NCBI GenBank assembly: GCA_028284865.1
Contig: JANQQV010000017.1
Coordinates: 1 to 64,000 of the forward strand
Length of the DNA: 64,000 nt
Source of the DNA: Rhodothermales bacterium
GTDB lineage: Bacteria > Bacteroidota > Rhodothermia > Rhodothermales > UBA10348
Direction: 5' to 3'
Positions 61,529-64,000 of this stretch are shown here, in pieces; the stretch's first letter is position 1, and each line of letters begins with the position of its first letter. Both the position numbers and the translations under genes were made by a program. The notes under the pieces are model-generated. The model had not been told where the DNA came from, did no database searches, and saw only the letters and a program-made list of their open reading frames with translations.

Positions 61529-62557
61529 TCACGCGCCGGGCCAGGTGTCACCAACCCGGTAGCCTTGCGGCCAGGGATCATCCGGATCCAGCATCAGCTG
61601 CCTCGTACCAGCAATCCAGGCCCGTCCGGAGACAGTCGGAATGACGGCATCCTTGTCGCCGACTTTGGTCGTTCCAGCGATCCGGCCCTCGAACTCCGAG
61701 TTGATGATCGAGCGCGCCTGATAGGTCATGCCCTCTGTCATTTCACCTTTGGCATGCAGGACGGCCATGCGCGCTGATACGCCCGTACCCGTCGGGCAGC
61801 GGTCGAGTTTGCCCGGTCTGATGGCCACTGTATTGCGTCCGGTCAATACATCGTCCTTCTCAACAAGTGGATCTGTGAATTGGCAGAATGAAATGTGATC
61901 CCAATCCGGATTCTCAGGGTGAGTGAAACCGAGCTGCTCATTCGCGGCGGCGACAATGCGCATGCCCGTTTCGGCCAACTCCCGTGCATGCGAAGGATCA
62001 ATCGTCACACCTGCCTGGGCCGCATCCACGATCACAAAGCTGTCTCCTCCATAAGCCGTGTCGACCCGCAGTGTACCTATTCCAGGAACGTTTAACTCGG
62101 CGTCGAGCCGGTCCGCAAAGGAGGGGACATTGGTGATCTGAACACGCTCAGCCTTCCCATTGCGGCACGTCGCTTGGACTCTGACCAATCCTCCCGGAGC
62201 TTCGAGTGTCAACGTTGTTTCGGGCTCGGTCATCGGGAGGATTCCCGTGTCCAGAAGCGCGGTGGCCACACACATCGAGTTGGAACCCGACATGGGAGGC
62301 GTGTCGGCAGGTTCCATGATGATGAAGCCCATGTCCGCGTCGGGATGTTTCGGTGGAACGAGCAGATTCACATGCCGAAAAACTCCGCCTCGTGGCTCAT
62401 TCAGGACGAAATTACGCAGCGTATCGTCCTTCGCGATGAAAGAACGCTGTTCCCAGATCGTATCACCGGGAGGCGGTGCAACACCACCTACAATGACATC
62501 GCCCACTTCACCTTCAGCGTGTACGCTGACAATGTGTACTAACTTTTCAGTTCTCAT
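61529..62557 (-). CDS. Proline racemase superfamily enzyme (hydroxyproline epimerase/dehydratase-like), Ser/Cys type
   Basis: 342 residues from the ATG at 62557 (the TTG at 62569 is rejected). [13 protein letters not shown] and PPGDTIWEQ open the fold; [11 protein letters not shown] holds Ser90 in place of the first catalytic Cys, while [21 protein letters not shown] holds the second Cys254, split here for length. In the superfamily Cys/Cys pairs racemise or epimerise proline/4-hydroxyproline, Cys/Thr pairs dehydrate trans-3-hydroxyproline, and Ser/Cys variants have mixed or epimerase activities. The S15 peptidase lies just upstream on the same strand. Confidence 0.9.
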   Translation of the reverse strand: MRTEKLVHIVSVHAEGEVGDVIVGGVAPPPGDTIWEQRSFIAKDDTLRNFVLNEPRGGVFRHVNLLVPPKHPDADMGFIIMEPADTPPMSGSNSMCVATALLDTGILPMTEPETTLTLEAPGGLVRVQATCRNGKAERVQITNVPSFADRLDAELNVPGIGTLRVDTAYGGDSFVIVDAAQAGVTIDPSHARELAETGMRIVAAANEQLGFTHPENPDWDHISFCQFTDPLVEKDDVLTGRNTVAIRPGKLDRCPTGTGVSARMAVLHAKGEMTEGMTYQARSIINSEFEGRIAGTTKVGDKDAVIPTVSGRAWIAGTRQLMLDPDDPWPQGYRVGDTWPGA

Positions 62558-62621
62558 GCTGAAAAACAATCATTGAAAGACTGAGTGAACGCGGTTGAAA
62601 GAGCTGGACCTGGGCTTCGAC

Positions 62622-64000
62622 TCAGTACGTACCCATCCTTCCTTTCAGTGCCGCAGCGCCACCAACGATCGGGATTTCGATCGATGTGGCATCGAGGTCA
62701 ACTTGAAGCTCGGAGCCGGGGGCTGGCCAAAGCGTGAAGTCGCGATCAGAGGACATGATCATCAATCCGATTTTCTGGCCTGCTGGGATGACTTGATCAT
62801 CCGGCTGCAGCTCAAACTCGAATTCGACGAACTCACCCGGCGTCAGGGGAGTGCTCTCGGTCATGGACTCGGCATTCTGCGGATCAAACCATCCTCGCGT
62901 AATAATGCCACCGCGAGCCCGGCGACCTTCTGTCCAGGGCAGGGAAACCAGCCAGACGGAGAAGTTCACGGCTGGCTTGTTGGCAGCCAGCCGCACCTTC
63001 ATGGTAGCCGTTCCAGAAATATGCACGTCCTGGGTCAGCTCCGGTGTGACATAAAGCAGACGGTGGTTCGTGTACTCAGCCTGGGCAAGAGACTTGCCAC
63101 TGAAGGAGACATTGTCCACGATCGTTTCGGCGCCCTGTCCCGTGGGCTGCTCGAGGGACAGTTCCGCCGTGTACTGACCGCCTTGTGTTGGGTACAGGCG
63201 CACGCCTTCGGATTCGGGATTCGGGTAGTCGGCGTACGGCGTGGGCTCGAGACGCTCGTCGCCTTCGCGCGTGATCCATGCTTTCGGGTCGTTCTCGACA
63301 CCATTCTCAACATCGTAGAGATAGCGAGTGAACCACTTGTTCATCATGTCGAGTGGCGGAGGACCACCATGGCCTCCCTGGTGGAAGTACATCTGCACAG
63401 GGACCTGGCCTTTGAGCGCTTCCACGATCCGCACACTGTGCTCTGGCATCACATTCCAATCATTGAAGGCGTGAGCCATGAGGGTTGCCGCTTTGACGTT
63501 CTCGATCACATTCAGATAGTCACGGCCGGCCCAGAACTCATTGTAGTCTCCCGTCACGCGGTCCATCCCTTCGGCATATTCGCCGTCCCGGATGGTAGCG
63601 TTGCAGTAGTCGCGACGATCGCTCTCGCGGCTGTGGATGAAGTCGTATAGCACGTCGATGTCTTCTCCAAGGAAGCCACCGGGATGGCGAATCAGGCCAT
63701 TGGAGCGGTAGTAGTGCCAGTACGAGGTGTTCGGTGCAATGGGGATGATGGCTTTCAGTCCATCTACACCCGTCGTCGCAGCCGCCAGTGGGAGCGTTCC
63801 GTTGTACGAGGTCCCTGTCATGCCCACGTTACCGGTTGACCAGTCGGCAACGACTTCTTCGCCGCCAACGGGAGCCGTGTATCCTTTCGCACGACCATTG
63901 AGCCAGTCCACCACGGCTTTTGGAGCCAGGGATTCATTGATGCCGCCAACGGTCGGACAACCCTGCGACTGGCCCGTCCCAGGAGACTCAGAGTGGACCA
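62622..64000 (-). CDS. S15 family Xaa-Pro dipeptidyl-peptidase, partial (N-terminus beyond window end)
   Basis: The frame stays open to the window edge; about 458 residues are visible. The alpha/beta-hydrolase triad shows as VGMTGTSYNGTLPL (Ser), HAFNDWNVMPEHS (Asp) and HQGGHGGPP (His). A C-terminal beta-sandwich (TATMKVRLAANKPAVNFSVWLV and PAGQKIGLMIMSSD) is typical of X-Pro dipeptidyl-peptidases of the S15/CocE type. The GTGQSQGCPTVGG segment near the edge is the usual family motif. It releases X-Pro dipeptides; signal peptide cannot be judged. Next gene is the proline-racemase-family enzyme 64 bp downstream. Confidence 0.92.
   Translation of the reverse strand, partial: VHSESPGTGQSQGCPTVGGINESLAPKAVVDWLNGRAKGYTAPVGGEEVVADWSTGNVGMTGTSYNGTLPLAAATTGVDGLKAIIPIAPNTSYWHYYRSNGLIRHPGGFLGEDIDVLYDFIHSRESDRRDYCNATIRDGEYAEGMDRVTGDYNEFWAGRDYLNVIENVKAATLMAHAFNDWNVMPEHSVRIVEALKGQVPVQMYFHQGGHGGPPPLDMMNKWFTRYLYDVENGVENDPKAWITREGDERLEPTPYADYPNPESEGVRLYPTQGGQYTAELSLEQPTGQGAETIVDNVSFSGKSLAQAEYTNHRLLYVTPELTQDVHISGTATMKVRLAANKPAVNFSVWLVSLPWTEGRRARGGIITRGWFDPQNAESMTESTPLTPGEFVEFEFELQPDDQVIPAGQKIGLMIMSSDRDFTLWPAPGSELQVDLDATSIEIPIVGGAAALKGRMGTY

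Overview
The window is a compact, moderately GC-rich bacterial chromosome segment with about 62 protein genes and no RNA gene that I could recognise. It most resembles a marine member of the Bacteroidota/Rhodothermota (Rhodothermales-like). Three unrelated exported proteins end in type IX secretion (T9SS) type-A sorting domains. Families common in that group are frequent (DUF2141, DUF2911, DUF4197, DUF5777 barrels, choice-of-anchor proteins, CBU_0592 membrane proteins), and many exported proteins have a lipobox or a signal peptide ending in A-Q. The taxonomic call is inference from gene content.

Layout. 1-6.2 kb: the 5' part of a Gfo/Idh/MocA oxidoreductase, a secreted hypothetical, tRNA hydroxylase TrhO, a ferredoxin-like/double-CDGSH protein, and a DUF985 cupin overlapping a YdeP-type molybdopterin oxidoreductase, then an SdpI-like membrane protein. 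6.3-10.7 kb: a di-haem cytochrome-c peroxidase lipoprotein with a glycine-rich insertion, a degenerate 36-bp tandem repeat with a hairpin, and a DPP IV-like S9 peptidase. 10.8-13.9 kb: DksA/TraR-type protein, then a lipoprotein cytochrome, YceI and DUF5777 barrel run, and CutC. 14-20.4 kb: M20 peptidase, Ada, MarR with a palindromic operator, PnuC, prolyl-tRNA editing protein, two hypotheticals, PPK2. 20.5-31 kb: a T9SS-exported PAP2/vanadium-haloperoxidase-like protein, small housekeeping and hypothetical genes (thioesterase, IMPase, DinB, DUF302, DUF4197), a T9SS-exported serine hydrolase, AlkD and an ACT protein. 30.7-35.5 kb: glycosyltransferase, acyltransferase and DUF2141 genes that resemble a carotenoid-glycoside/acyl module, and a fatty-acid desaturase. 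35.6-46.5 kb: mostly exported proteins (SnoaL-like, lipoproteins, amidohydrolase, TPR, MBL), a second S9 peptidase and an AbgT-family transporter.

46.5-60.2 kb is dominated by a 9.4-kb gene for a 3,121-residue T9SS cargo built from cadherin/Ig-like repeats. Two units in it, 732 and 735 bp, are in tandem. It is followed by a choice-of-anchor B/FG-GAP protein, a Tat-exported PCYCGC-like protein and a secreted DUF2911 protein. The window closes with an SRPBCC-ArsR pair, a small membrane protein, a Ser/Cys-type proline-racemase-family enzyme and the C-terminal part of an S15 Xaa-Pro peptidase.

How the genes fit together (inference): the region looks like core chromosome of a heterotroph that lives on peptides. 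Exported DPP IV, prolyl-oligopeptidase-like S9 and S15 peptidases, an M20 peptidase and a hydroxyproline-type racemase/epimerase could feed on proline-rich peptides, while the T9SS cargos serve the cell surface. I saw no integrase, insertion sequence, CRISPR array or phage module. Gene pairs are tightly packed, with several 1-11-nt start/stop overlaps, and the convergent ends are often marked by GC-rich perfect hairpins that lack strong T tracts.
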